From: Catalinimonas alkaloidigena
GTDB lineage: Bacteria; Bacteroidota; Bacteroidia; Cytophagales; Flexibacteraceae
Reading direction: 5' to 3'
Length of the DNA stretch: 64,000 bases
NCBI RefSeq assembly: GCF_900100765.1
Contig: NZ_FNFO01000002.1
Span: 372,001 to 436,000, forward strand
How positions within the stretch are numbered: the stretch's first letter is position 1; each line of letters starts with the position of its first letter. The notes beneath the pieces are model-generated. The model had not been told where the DNA came from, did no database searches, and saw nothing but the letters and a program-made list of their open reading frames with translations. The translations under genes and the position numbers were made by a program. Shown here piece by piece: positions 50,289-59,361 of this stretch.

Positions 50289-51418
50289 TCGGCCATGACG
50301 GCTTCGGCTTTCGGGCGTACCGAAGCCACTGCCGGAACCGGCTTGCCTAACTCTTTTAGCAGACGCGCGTGCGAACGGATGGCCTTCAGGAACGTGGGCT
50401 GATCGTGGTACGGCAGGTCGAACTCGGCCGCCGTCGCCTTCACAATTTCCGAGAGGGGCCGGTAGTGAATGTGGTTGATGTTGGGGAACAAATGGTGTTC
50501 TACCTGATAGTTCAGGCCGCCGACATACCAGGACAAAAGACGGTTTTTGCGGGAAAAATTAGCGGTAGTCACCAACTGGTGAATGGCCCATTGGTTTTCG
50601 ATGCAGCCTTCGGCGTTCACCTGCGGGTGGAGGGTTTCTTCTACCACGTGCGCCGTCTGAAACACCAGGCTCAGAATCAGCCCCGCTGTCAGGTGCATGG
50701 TCATGAAACCGATCAGAAACTGCCACCACGTAATGTCGAGCAGCACCAGCGGCAGCACCACCATGTAGGCTACGTAGAGCAGCTTGGTCAGGATAATCAC
50801 CCCGACTTCGACCGAGGCATTGGCGCGTTGCTTGGCCGTGAGGCCCATTTTATTGTAGCGCGTAATCTTGATAAAATCTTTGAACAACACCCACGACAGC
50901 GTCACCAGCCCATAAAGCATAAAGGCGTAGATGTGCTGGTAGCGGTGCAGGTAGTAATGCGGCGCGTGGGGCGAAAGCCGCACGATGATGCCGGCATCGA
51001 GGTCTTCGTCCATCTCGTGGATGTTGGTATAGGTATGGTGCAACACGTTGTGCTGAACTTTCCAGGTAAAGGCATTGCCGCCGATCACGTTCAGGCTATA
51101 GCCAAAAAAACGGTTGATCCAGGCGTGGTCCGAGAGGGTGCCGTGGTTGGCGTCGTGCATCACCGCCAGGCCAATGCCCGCGATGCCCAGCCCCATCACC
51201 AACGCCAGCAACCACATCACACCGAGTGGGAATGCGCCGGAAATGATCATGAAGTAAGGAACAAAATAGAGCGCGAACATGACGATCGTTTTCAAGATCA
51301 CCTTCTCGTTGCCTTTTTGCGAGAGGTTGTGATCACGGAAATACTGATCAACACGTTTACGCAGGATAGGAAAAAACTCGGTTTTTTGAGAAGAGACAAA
51401 GCGAACTTTGGAATTCAT
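50285..51418 (-). CDS. Membrane fatty acid desaturase
   Basis: This 377-residue di-iron desaturase has three His boxes: HDANHGT, HNVLHHTYTN and QVEHHLFPN. Four membrane helices lie between and around them (about 45-90 and 190-245). It introduces double bonds into acyl-CoA or lipid-bound chains and helps set membrane fluidity. The spacing of the boxes and the QxxHH third box resemble front-end or acyl-lipid types. It is monocistronic and converges on the VIT1-type gene with a four-base overlap of the stop codons. Confidence 0.93.
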   Translation of the reverse strand: MNSKVRFVSSQKTEFFPILRKRVDQYFRDHNLSQKGNEKVILKTIVMFALYFVPYFMIISGAFPLGVMWLLALVMGLGIAGIGLAVMHDANHGTLSDHAWINRFFGYSLNVIGGNAFTWKVQHNVLHHTYTNIHEMDEDLDAGIIVRLSPHAPHYYLHRYQHIYAFMLYGLVTLSWVLFKDFIKITRYNKMGLTAKQRANASVEVGVIILTKLLYVAYMVVLPLVLLDITWWQFLIGFMTMHLTAGLILSLVFQTAHVVEETLHPQVNAEGCIENQWAIHQLVTTANFSRKNRLLSWYVGGLNYQVEHHLFPNINHIHYRPLSEIVKATAAEFDLPYHDQPTFLKAIRSHARLLKELGKPVPAVASVRPKAEAVMAD

Positions 51419-51869
51419 GTAGGTGTGATTAAACAGAAACTAAGGATTTATTGGAATAGGCTGTAGGTCGAGTCCTGCCAAATTAGATAAATAAAATTCA
51501 AGGATAGAACATCAGAAGGCCAATTCCTTAAAAAGAATGCTGAAACTGAGTAAGAATCAGAAGAGAAACGAAAGGAATAAGGTTCCCTTGCCAAAACAGG
51601 TTTATTTATTTTCTCCAAAGCAGCCGCTCTTCATCATGGCCTCGGGGCTAGGTGTAAGGAAGTCGCTGTTCGGGCGGCTTTCAGGGGCGAAACGTCCGTA
51701 AAACACCGGACTTTTGGCTGGAAAGCGTTAGCGCCTTGTCGGGGCAGGAACAAGTAGAATCCGAATGGAGAGTGTTTGATTATCAGGGAGATGCGTCTGG
51801 TGCTCGGCCTTGCGGGGAGAGGAGGGTGCTTCCCGAGAGGTAATTTTTTCTGGAAAAATGGTGGCGTGG
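51419..51869. other. Intergenic region with no recognisable gene
   Basis: These 451 bases lie between the desaturase start and the eutC stop codon. The half next to the desaturase is AT-rich and should hold its promoter. The half next to eutC is GC-rich but shows no homologous frame, no strong hairpin with a T-run and no repeat. I see nothing else in it. Confidence 0.5.
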
Positions 51870-52610
51870 TCATCTCAGGCGAAGTTCCTGATCGTCTTTT
51901 AACGCCAGACCCGTGAGTTTACGCCGGAACGCTTCTCGCAACAAGTAATGAAGTTTTTCGGCGGCGGCAGTGGGAGGCAGCCCCTCGGGGCGCACGTTCG
52001 AAATGCAGTTGCGCTTCTCGTCGGTAATGCCGGGGTGGGGCTGGTACGTAAAATAGATGCCCATGCTGTTGGGCGCACTGAGGCCGGGCCGTTCGCCGAT
52101 CAGCACCACCACGAGCCGGCTGCCCAACTGCACGGCAATTTCGTCGCCGATGGCCACGCGTCCCTGGGTGACGAGGCACAGCGGTCCTACCCGCAGACCC
52201 TCCTGAATCAAAAGCGGTAACAGGGTTTCCAGAAACGGAAACGCGTTTTCGGCCACGGCATAGGACGACAGCCCATCGGTCACCACGAAACATACGTCCG
52301 AAGGGGCCGCACATTGGCTAAGGGCTTCGTCGGCCGTTTCTTGCAGCTTCCGCCCTAAATCGGGACGACGCAGGTAGTCGGCCCGGTCGGTGGCCTGGCT
52401 GCGCAGCGACAGCACACTCAATCCGAGCGGCTCAAGTTGTTTGCGCATCGCTTTGAGGTCGAACGCCGACCAGACCGCATCGCGGGCGCGGGCGTGGGCC
52501 AACTGAAACGAGAGCCACGGCGTGGAAGGCAGGCTGCCACCGGCCCGGCCCAGGGCAATGCGGGCGGCGGTAAACGCGCGCAAATGCTCCCATCCGTCTT
52601 CCGTATGCAT
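51870..52610 (-). CDS. eutC: Ethanolamine ammonia-lyase small subunit
   Basis: This 246-residue EutC is the small subunit of the adenosylcobalamin enzyme that splits ethanolamine into acetaldehyde and ammonia. Family blocks seen are ARIALGRAGGSLPTP-like (as AARIALGRAGGSLPS), FQLAHARARDAVW, SLRSQATDRADYLRRPDLGR, FVVTDGLSS and VVVLIGERPGLSAPNSMGIY. I chose the ATG at 52610, eight bases after the eutB stop codon. A longer frame to 53585 exists only as a shadow of eutB. No microcompartment shell genes adjoin it. Confidence 0.96.
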   Translation of the reverse strand: MHTEDGWEHLRAFTAARIALGRAGGSLPSTPWLSFQLAHARARDAVWSAFDLKAMRKQLEPLGLSVLSLRSQATDRADYLRRPDLGRKLQETADEALSQCAAPSDVCFVVTDGLSSYAVAENAFPFLETLLPLLIQEGLRVGPLCLVTQGRVAIGDEIAVQLGSRLVVVLIGERPGLSAPNSMGIYFTYQPHPGITDEKRNCISNVRPEGLPPTAAAEKLHYLLREAFRRKLTGLALKDDQELRLR

Positions 52611-52618
52611 CGTCGTTT

Positions 52619-54004
52619 TTACGAGGGTGAGGTGAGCCCCGCCAGCAGATGGTGGTGAGGCGGAATGGAACGTAACTGAAGTTGGGGCGTCATGATCTCC
52701 ATGCGCTGTAGCCACGCTTCGAATTCGGGCGCGGGGCGGAGGCCCAACAACTGGCGCACGTACAGAGCATCGTGAAAAGAGGTGCTCTGGTAGTGGAGCA
52801 TCACGTCGTCGGCACCCGGCACGCCGATAACGAAGTTGCACCCCGCCGTCGCCAGCAGGGTCAACAGACCGTCCATGTCGTCCTGGTCGGCTTCGGCGTG
52901 GTTGGTGTAACATACGTCGCAGCCCATCGGCAGGCCGAGCAGTTTGCCACAAAAGTGATCTTCCAGGCCCGCGCGCGTGATCTGTTTGCCATCGTAGAGG
53001 TATTCCGGACCGATAAACCCCACCACGGTATTCACCAACAGGGGCTTGAACTGCCGGGCGACGGCGTAGGCACGGGCCTCGCAGGTTTGCTGATCGACTC
53101 CGTGGTGCGCTCCGGCCGAAAGACTGCTGCCTTGTCCGGTTTCGAAATACATCACGTTTTGCCCGGTAGTTCCCCGGTGCAGGGACAGCGCCGCTTCGTA
53201 GGCTTCCTGTAGCATCGCGAGCGAGACACCGAAGCTGCGGTTGGTCGCCTCGGTGCCGCCGATGGACTGAAAAACCAGATCGACCGGTGCCCCGCTTTCC
53301 AGCAAGGGGAGGGTGGTCGTCAGGTGTGCCAATACGCACGTCTGTGTCGGGACATCGAACCGTTCGCGGATTTCGTTCATCATCTCCAGCAAGCGCCGGA
53401 CCGTCCGGGGCTGGTCGGTGGCCGGATTGACCCCGATGACCGCATCGCCGCAGCCGTACAACAGGCCGTCGAGGATCGAAGCTGCGACGCCCCGCAGGTC
53501 GTCGGTCGGGTGGTTGGGCTGCAGGCGCGTCGCGAAATGACCATGTTGCCCCAACGTATTGCGGAACTGCGTGACCACCTCGCACTTGCTGGCAACCAGC
53601 ACCAGATCCTGCAAGCGCATGAGCTTACTGACGGCGGCCACCATTTCGGGGGTGAGACCGGGAGCCAGCCTTTGCAATGCGGTCGTGGTGGCGGCCGACG
53701 ACAGCAGCCAGTTGCGGAAATCGCCTACCGTCATGTGGGCGACCGGCGCAAATGCCTCCGCATCGTGCGTGTCCGCAATGAGGCGCGTCACCTCATCGGT
53801 TTCGTACGGAATCAGCTCCTCCTGCAAAAAGCGCTTCAGTGGCAACGCGGCCAGGCACATTTGTGCCGCGACCCGTTCTACACTCCGTTGCGCCGCAATG
53901 CCCGCCAGCTCGTCGCCGGAACGGCGGGGCGAGGCCTTGGCCATAACCGTTTTCAGGTCCGGAAAACGGTACACATGACCCGCTACAGTATGTTGATACG
54001 CCAA
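52619..54004 (-). CDS. eutB: Ethanolamine ammonia-lyase large subunit
   Basis: This 461-residue EutB is the TIM-barrel subunit carrying the cobalamin and substrate sites. It aligns from the first residues with known EutB: AGHVYRFPDLKTVMAKASPRRSGDELAGIAA at the N-terminus, then DAVIGVNPATD, FFETGQG-like YFETGQGSSLSAGAHHGVDQQT, FIGPEYLYDGKQI, and LPMGCDVCYTNHAEADQDD. The start codon is TTG at 54004. A stop lies just upstream in frame and no ATG precedes the conserved start. No eutA reactivase, eutH permease or shell genes are in the window, so ethanolamine would be used without a compartment. Confidence 0.96.
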   Translation of the reverse strand: MAYQHTVAGHVYRFPDLKTVMAKASPRRSGDELAGIAAQRSVERVAAQMCLAALPLKRFLQEELIPYETDEVTRLIADTHDAEAFAPVAHMTVGDFRNWLLSSAATTTALQRLAPGLTPEMVAAVSKLMRLQDLVLVASKCEVVTQFRNTLGQHGHFATRLQPNHPTDDLRGVAASILDGLLYGCGDAVIGVNPATDQPRTVRRLLEMMNEIRERFDVPTQTCVLAHLTTTLPLLESGAPVDLVFQSIGGTEATNRSFGVSLAMLQEAYEAALSLHRGTTGQNVMYFETGQGSSLSAGAHHGVDQQTCEARAYAVARQFKPLLVNTVVGFIGPEYLYDGKQITRAGLEDHFCGKLLGLPMGCDVCYTNHAEADQDDMDGLLTLLATAGCNFVIGVPGADDVMLHYQSTSFHDALYVRQLLGLRPAPEFEAWLQRMEIMTPQLQLRSIPPHHHLLAGLTSPS

Positions 54005-54448
54005 AAGGGTTGACAGTTAATGCGTTACAAATTAGCACGAGCCGGAAGCCGCCTGACGTGGTGGGAAGCGGGGAGCAACTCTTCGGAAGCTCACTTGCGC
54101 ATAAGCGTGCCTAAGTCACTCATTTCCAGGAAAATAATATCCGAAAGATACGCCATTGTAGGCGTTGGTCGAGGTTGGCAAAATAAAAAATTACCAAACA
54201 GAACCCTAGCTGATAAAAGTAATTGAACAGCTTTGGGTAAACACACATAAAATTTTGTTTATTGTATTATTTAGTAATAACTTACATGTCCTTAGAAAAT
54301 AACACCAGGCAGCATTGCATTTTTGAAGAACGAATAGCGGTATTCAAAGCTTTGTACGGCCTTGTCTCTTATGTTCGCGGGAGGAACGAGAGAAGAAAGG
54401 GGTTTTCTGGTATTGTACAATAGTAAGAAAGCGCGCTAAGTCGCTTGG

Positions 54449-54527
54449 TTGCAATTATTGCAAAATATCGTAACACGCAGAACTTTGTGAGCCTGTTTCC
54501 TGTAATGGGGTTGCATACCTTGCAACC
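54449..54527. promoter_or_regulatory. TTGCAA motif cluster upstream of gltB
   Basis: TTGCAATTATTGCAA (54449-54463) holds two TTGCAA copies. GGTTGCA/TGCAACC (54509-54515 and 54521-54527) is a perfect 7-bp inverted repeat with a 5-base spacer. They sit 40-120 bases upstream of the predicted gltB promoter, a position suited to an activator such as a nitrogen or amino-acid regulator. The regulator is unknown. Confidence 0.4.
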
Positions 54528-54567
54528 GACTACACGATTATTCGCAAAAATATTAATCTTGTCGTCT

Positions 54568-54599
54568 ATTGGTGCAATTGTAAAATAGCCCTATCTTAG
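54568..54599 (+). promoter_or_regulatory. Promoter candidate of gltBD
   Basis: ATTG (54568-54571) is followed after 20 bases by TATCTTAG (54592-54599). Each has one mismatch to the Bacteroidota consensus TTTG and TAnnTTTG. The leader would be about 110 bases. Confidence 0.35.
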
Positions 54600-54717
54600 A
54601 GTTTTTTCTGCGGTATTACACCAAGTTCTGAAAGGCGGCATTGTCGCCTTTATTGTCCCGGTACCACCACCACGCTGGGCCTCAGGTTTATGTATAGTCG
54701 TATAACGTAATATTTAC

Positions 54718-57700
54718 ATGAAAGAAAATGAAGTCAAGTCTCTTTATGTACCCGAGCTGGAGCATGACTCATGCGGGATTGGGTTTACAGCACACCTAAA
54801 GGGACAAAAGTCGCATGGGATTGTTCGCGATGCGTTGCAGATGCTCGAGAACATGGAACACCGTGGGGCATGTGGCTGTGATGCAGAATCGGGCGATGGT
54901 GCAGGGATTCTCATTCAGGTGCCTGATGCGTTCTTTCGGGCGGTGCTGGGTGAGAAAGGAATCGAACTGCCCGCATTCGGCTCGTATGGCGTGGGAACCA
55001 TTTTTTTCTCTAAGCAGGAAGCTACTCGCGAAGAGTGCCGTGCTTTGTTGAACAAGTACCTGGACGATTTGGGACTTGAGTTGATCGCGTACCGGGTGGT
55101 GCCGACCAACCCCAAGCCCGTTGGCCCGACGGCGTTAAAGGTGGAGCCGTGGATCGAGCAGATTTTTGTAAAACCCAAAACGGCGCTCGACGCCGAAACG
55201 TTAGAACGTAAGCTGTTCATCCTCAAGAACTACGCTTCGCACATGATCCAAAAGACGGTGCAGGCCAAAGAGGATGACTTCTTTTATATCGCCTCGTTTT
55301 CGCACCGCATCATCGTCTACAAAGGACAACTCCGGACGGGACAGGTGGGCGCGTATTACCTCGACCTGCGCGACGAGCGCCTGACGTCGGCCCTGGCGAT
55401 GGTGCACTCGCGCTTTTCGACTAACACCTTCCCGAAGTGGAAACTGGCGCAGCCGTTCCGCTACATGGCGCACAACGGAGAGATCAATACGATCCGCGGC
55501 AACGTCAACTGGATGAAGTCGAAAGAAGTGCTGTTCGAATCGTCGAATTTTACGAAGGAAGAGCTGATGATGCTGGCGCCGATTTGCGACGCGGCCGACT
55601 CCGACTCTGCCAACCTCGACAACATCGTGGAAATGCTGACGCTGAGTGGCCGTTCGCTGCCGCACGTCATGATGATGCTGATTCCGGAAGCATGGCAGGA
55701 ACATCCGGAAATGGACCCTCAAAAGCGGGCTTTCTACGAATACCACGCTTCCCTGATGGAGCCCTGGGACGGCCCCGCCTCGGTCTGCTTTACCGACGGA
55801 GAGATGGTCGGCGCTACGCTCGACCGCAACGGGCTGCGTCCCTCGCGCTACTGCCTCACGTCCGACGACGTGCTGGTGATGGCGTCTGAAGCCGGTGCTC
55901 TGCCGGTCGATCCGGCCAAAGTCGTTTCGAAAGGACGCTTGCAGCCCGGTCGTATGTTTGTAGCCGACCTGAAAGCCGGTCGCATCATTTCCGACGAAGA
56001 GCTGAAGCGGGACATCTGCTCACGCGAACCGTATCAGCAGTGGCTCGACGAAAATAAAGTGCGCCTGGAAGAACTGACACCGGCCGAAGTGGCCACGGAA
56101 CAGTTCGACGGACAAGATCTTTTCAAACAGCAGCTGGTGTTCGGGTTTACGGCCGAAGACCTGAAGCAGATTCTGCATCCGATGGCCACCGGCGCGAAAG
56201 AACCGGTAGGCTCGATGGGCGCCGATACGCCTCTGGCCGTGCTTTCTGACCAAAGCCAGCACCTGTCGCACTACTTCAAGCAGATGTTTGCCCAGGTCAG
56301 CAACCCGCCGATCGACTCCATTCGCGAGCGCTTGGTGATGTCGCTCCAGGCCAGCATCGGACCGTCTAAGAACATTCTGGCCGCTTCGCCGGAGCACTGC
56401 CGTCAGATTGCGCTGCAGCAGCCGGTGTTAAGCAACGAGCAGCTCAATACGCTGAAGTACATCGATCACCCGCATTTCCGGACCTACGTACTCAAAACAC
56501 TGTTCCCCGCTACGGACGAACCCGGTGTTCTGGAAGCCGCCGTCGATCGGATCTGCGAGGAGGCCGAAGCTGCGGTCAACGAAGGGTACAATATTCTGAT
56601 TCTTTCAGATCGTGGTTCTGATGTCGAAAACGCGCCGATTCCGTCGTTGATGGCGGCCGGAGCGGTGCATCACCACCTGATTGAAAAGCGCCTTCGGACC
56701 CAAACCGGACTGGTGGTGGAAGCGGGCGACGTTCGCGAGACGCACCACTTTGCTACCCTGATCGGTTACGGGGTCGGTGCGGTGAACCCGTACCTGACGC
56801 TCGATACTATTGAGTCGTTTGAGCAGGACGGCCTTTTCCCCGAAGCGTTGGACGCCACTCAGGCCAAGAAGAATTACATCTACGCCGTAGGAGCAGGTTT
56901 GTTGAAAATCTTCTCCAAAATGGGCATCTCGACGCTGCAGTCTTACAAGGGGGCGCAGATTTTCGAGGCGCTGGGCGTTAACAAAACCGTGATCGACAAG
57001 TGTTTCCGGGGAACCATCTCCCGGATCGAAGGCATGGGCTTCGACGAGCTGGCCAAAGAGGTGCTGATGCGCCATCGCATGGCCTATCCGCCGGCCCATC
57101 TGGCTCCGCAGCCGCGCACGCGTCTGGAGGTCGGTGGCCTTTATCAGTGGAAACGGACCGGTGAGTTCCACCTGTTCAATCCCGAGACCATTCACTTGTT
57201 GCAGCACTCTACGCGTTCGAATAAGTACGACATCTACAAAAAATACGCTCGCGCCATCAACGAGCAGGTCGAAAAAGCCTGCACGCTGCGCGGCCTACTG
57301 GAATTCAAAGCCGACCGCACTTCGATTCCGATCGATGAAGTAGAGCCGGCCGAGAACATCTACAAGCGTTTCGCCACGGGAGCCATGTCGTTCGGGTCTA
57401 TCTCGCACGAAGCGCACTCTACGCTGGCCATTGCCATGAACCGCATCGGCGGCAAAAGCAACAGCGGCGAAGGGGGCGAAGACGAAATTCGTTTCGAGCG
57501 CAAAGCCAACGGCGATTGGGAGCGTTCGGCCATCAAACAGGTGGCATCGGGTCGCTTCGGCGTGACGAGCAATTACCTGACCAACGCGGCTGAGCTGCAG
57601 ATCAAAATGGCCCAGGGCGCCAAGCCGGGTGAAGGCGGACAGTTGCCGGGCCATAAAGTCGACGAATGGATCGGGCGCGTACGGCACTCTACGCCGGGCG

Positions 57701-59361
57701 TGGGGCTGATTTCGCCGCCGCCGCACCACGACATCTACTCGATCGAAGATCTGGCTCAGCTCATCTACGATCTGAAAAACGCCAACCGCGAAGCGCGCAT
57801 CAACGTGAAACTCGTCTCTGAAGCCGGGGTGGGCACCATTGCCGCCGGAGTTTCGAAGGCGCACGCCGACGTGATTCTGATTTCGGGCCACGACGGCGGA
57901 ACGGGCGCATCGCCCCTTTCGTCCATCCGCCATGCGGGTATTCCGTGGGAAATCGGCCTGTCGGAAGCACATCAGACGCTCGTAAAGAACGATCTGCGCA
58001 GCCGCGTGACGCTCCAGACCGACGGACAAATTCGTACGGGCCGCGACATCGCCATCGCCATCATGCTGGGTGCCGAAGAGTTCGGCGTGGCTACGGCCGC
58101 CCTGGTGGTGGAAGGCTGTATCATGATGCGGAAGTGTCACCTGAACACCTGTCCGGTCGGTGTGGCTACCCAGGACCCGGAACTGCGCAAGCTGTTTACG
58201 GGTGATCCTGACCACGTGGTGAATCTGTTCCAGTTCCTGGTGCAGGACCTGCGCGAGATTATGGCGGAACTGGGCTTCCGTACGGTAGACGAAATGGTCG
58301 GTCAGGTGCAATGCCTCAAGATGCGCGACAACATCGACCACTGGAAAATTAAAAACCTGGACCTGAGCCCCATCCTGGCGAAAGAAAGCGCCGGATCGGA
58401 AGTAGGCATTTACAAGCAGATGGAACAGGATCACGGCATCGAGTACGTGCTTGACCGTCGGTTGATCGAAGCCGCCCAGCCGGCCCTGGAAAACATGGAA
58501 GCCGTTTATTCGGAGTTTGAGATCATCAACACCGATCGTTCGACGGGTACAATGCTCTCCAACGAAATTTCGAAGCGCTACGGAAGCGGTGGTTTGCCGA
58601 GCGGCACCATCCACCTGAAATTCCGCGGGTCGGCGGGTCAAAGTTTCGCGGCGTTTTCCGCACCGGGCATTCACTTCGAAGTGGAAGGCGAAGCCAATGA
58701 TTACTTCGGCAAGGGACTGTCGGGCAGCCGCCTGGTGATTTACCCCGACCGGACGTCGCAGTTCAAAGCCAGCGAGCAGATCATCATCGGGAACGTGGCG
58801 TTTTATGGCGCTACATCCGGCGAAGCCTACATCCGCGGGCAGGCCGGCGAACGTTTCTGCGTCCGCAACTCCGGCGTGAAAGCCGTCGTCGAGGGCGTCG
58901 GTGACCACGGTTGCGAGTACATGACCGGTGGCCGCGTGGTGGTGCTGGGCGAGACCGGACGCAACTTCGCGGCAGGGATGAGTGGCGGGGTCGCCTACAT
59001 CTACGATCCGCACGAGAACTTCCCGTCGCAGTGCAACAAAGAGCTGGTCGAGCTGGAAGCTCTGGAAGAAGAAGACAAAGAACTGGTTCGCGAACTGGTC
59101 GAAAACCACGCCATGTATACCGAGAGCGCGCTGGCGCAAGGCCTCCTGGAAAACTGGGAAAAAGAGATCGGTAGTTTTATTAAAGTAATGCCACGCGAGT
59201 ACAAAGCCGTACTGCAGCGTCGCCGTCAACAACAAGAAGAAGTACTTAAAAAGGTAGAAGCATCATGGGAAAACCAAGGGGATTCATGGAGTTCGAACGG
59301 GAACTCCCTGCAGCCAAAGAACCGCATGAAAGGATTAACGACTATCAAGAAATCTATCTAG
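54718..59361 (+). CDS. gltB: Glutamate synthase large subunit
   Basis: This 1547-residue GltB makes glutamate from glutamine and 2-oxoglutarate. The class II amidotransferase domain begins after a propeptide, with the nucleophile Cys19 in EHDSCGIGF. A central domain follows, then the FMN synthase domain with the 3Fe-4S ligands Cys1134, Cys1140 and Cys1145 (EGCIMMRKCHLNTCPVGVATQ), and the GXGXG beta-helix domain (GGRVVVLGETG). The last ~32 residues are encoded within gltD in another frame and do not look like family sequence. The gene therefore overlaps gltD by 97 bases. Confidence 0.97.
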   Translation: MKENEVKSLYVPELEHDSCGIGFTAHLKGQKSHGIVRDALQMLENMEHRGACGCDAESGDGAGILIQVPDAFFRAVLGEKGIELPAFGSYGVGTIFFSKQEATREECRALLNKYLDDLGLELIAYRVVPTNPKPVGPTALKVEPWIEQIFVKPKTALDAETLERKLFILKNYASHMIQKTVQAKEDDFFYIASFSHRIIVYKGQLRTGQVGAYYLDLRDERLTSALAMVHSRFSTNTFPKWKLAQPFRYMAHNGEINTIRGNVNWMKSKEVLFESSNFTKEELMMLAPICDAADSDSANLDNIVEMLTLSGRSLPHVMMMLIPEAWQEHPEMDPQKRAFYEYHASLMEPWDGPASVCFTDGEMVGATLDRNGLRPSRYCLTSDDVLVMASEAGALPVDPAKVVSKGRLQPGRMFVADLKAGRIISDEELKRDICSREPYQQWLDENKVRLEELTPAEVATEQFDGQDLFKQQLVFGFTAEDLKQILHPMATGAKEPVGSMGADTPLAVLSDQSQHLSHYFKQMFAQVSNPPIDSIRERLVMSLQASIGPSKNILAASPEHCRQIALQQPVLSNEQLNTLKYIDHPHFRTYVLKTLFPATDEPGVLEAAVDRICEEAEAAVNEGYNILILSDRGSDVENAPIPSLMAAGAVHHHLIEKRLRTQTGLVVEAGDVRETHHFATLIGYGVGAVNPYLTLDTIESFEQDGLFPEALDATQAKKNYIYAVGAGLLKIFSKMGISTLQSYKGAQIFEALGVNKTVIDKCFRGTISRIEGMGFDELAKEVLMRHRMAYPPAHLAPQPRTRLEVGGLYQWKRTGEFHLFNPETIHLLQHSTRSNKYDIYKKYARAINEQVEKACTLRGLLEFKADRTSIPIDEVEPAENIYKRFATGAMSFGSISHEAHSTLAIAMNRIGGKSNSGEGGEDEIRFERKANGDWERSAIKQVASGRFGVTSNYLTNAAELQIKMAQGAKPGEGGQLPGHKVDEWIGRVRHSTPGVGLISPPPHHDIYSIEDLAQLIYDLKNANREARINVKLVSEAGVGTIAAGVSKAHADVILISGHDGGTGASPLSSIRHAGIPWEIGLSEAHQTLVKNDLRSRVTLQTDGQIRTGRDIAIAIMLGAEEFGVATAALVVEGCIMMRKCHLNTCPVGVATQDPELRKLFTGDPDHVVNLFQFLVQDLREIMAELGFRTVDEMVGQVQCLKMRDNIDHWKIKNLDLSPILAKESAGSEVGIYKQMEQDHGIEYVLDRRLIEAAQPALENMEAVYSEFEIINTDRSTGTMLSNEISKRYGSGGLPSGTIHLKFRGSAGQSFAAFSAPGIHFEVEGEANDYFGKGLSGSRLVIYPDRTSQFKASEQIIIGNVAFYGATSGEAYIRGQAGERFCVRNSGVKAVVEGVGDHGCEYMTGGRVVVLGETGRNFAAGMSGGVAYIYDPHENFPSQCNKELVELEALEEEDKELVRELVENHAMYTESALAQGLLENWEKEIGSFIKVMPREYKAVLQRRRQQQEEVLKKVEASWENQGDSWSSNGNSLQPKNRMKGLTTIKKSI

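Larger units (their letters stand above)
54005..54717. other. Long regulatory gap between eutB and gltB
   Basis: These 713 bases separate divergent genes. The region is AT-rich toward gltB and contains a cluster of TTGCAA-type motifs: TTGCAA-TTA-TTGCAA (54449-54463) and the inverted repeat GGTTGCA-TACCT-TGCAACC (54509-54527). A promoter candidate for gltB is at 54568-54599. A 45-codon open frame at 54286-54423 has no recognisable features and I do not call it a gene. No structured RNA was recognised. Confidence 0.5.

Noticed and set aside
52611-53585. Long upstream extension of the eutC frame
   Set aside because: It overlaps almost all of eutB on the same strand and is compositionally a shadow. 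The conserved EutC start is at 52610.
54286-54423. 45-codon frame in the eutB-gltB gap
   Set aside because: There is no recognisable domain, signal peptide or convincing promoter. The length is expected by chance in 713 AT-rich bases.
57295-59235. 646-codon minus-strand frame opposite gltB
   Set aside because: It is a GC-driven shadow of the conserved glutamate synthase sequence, rich in Arg, His and Val, without motifs.
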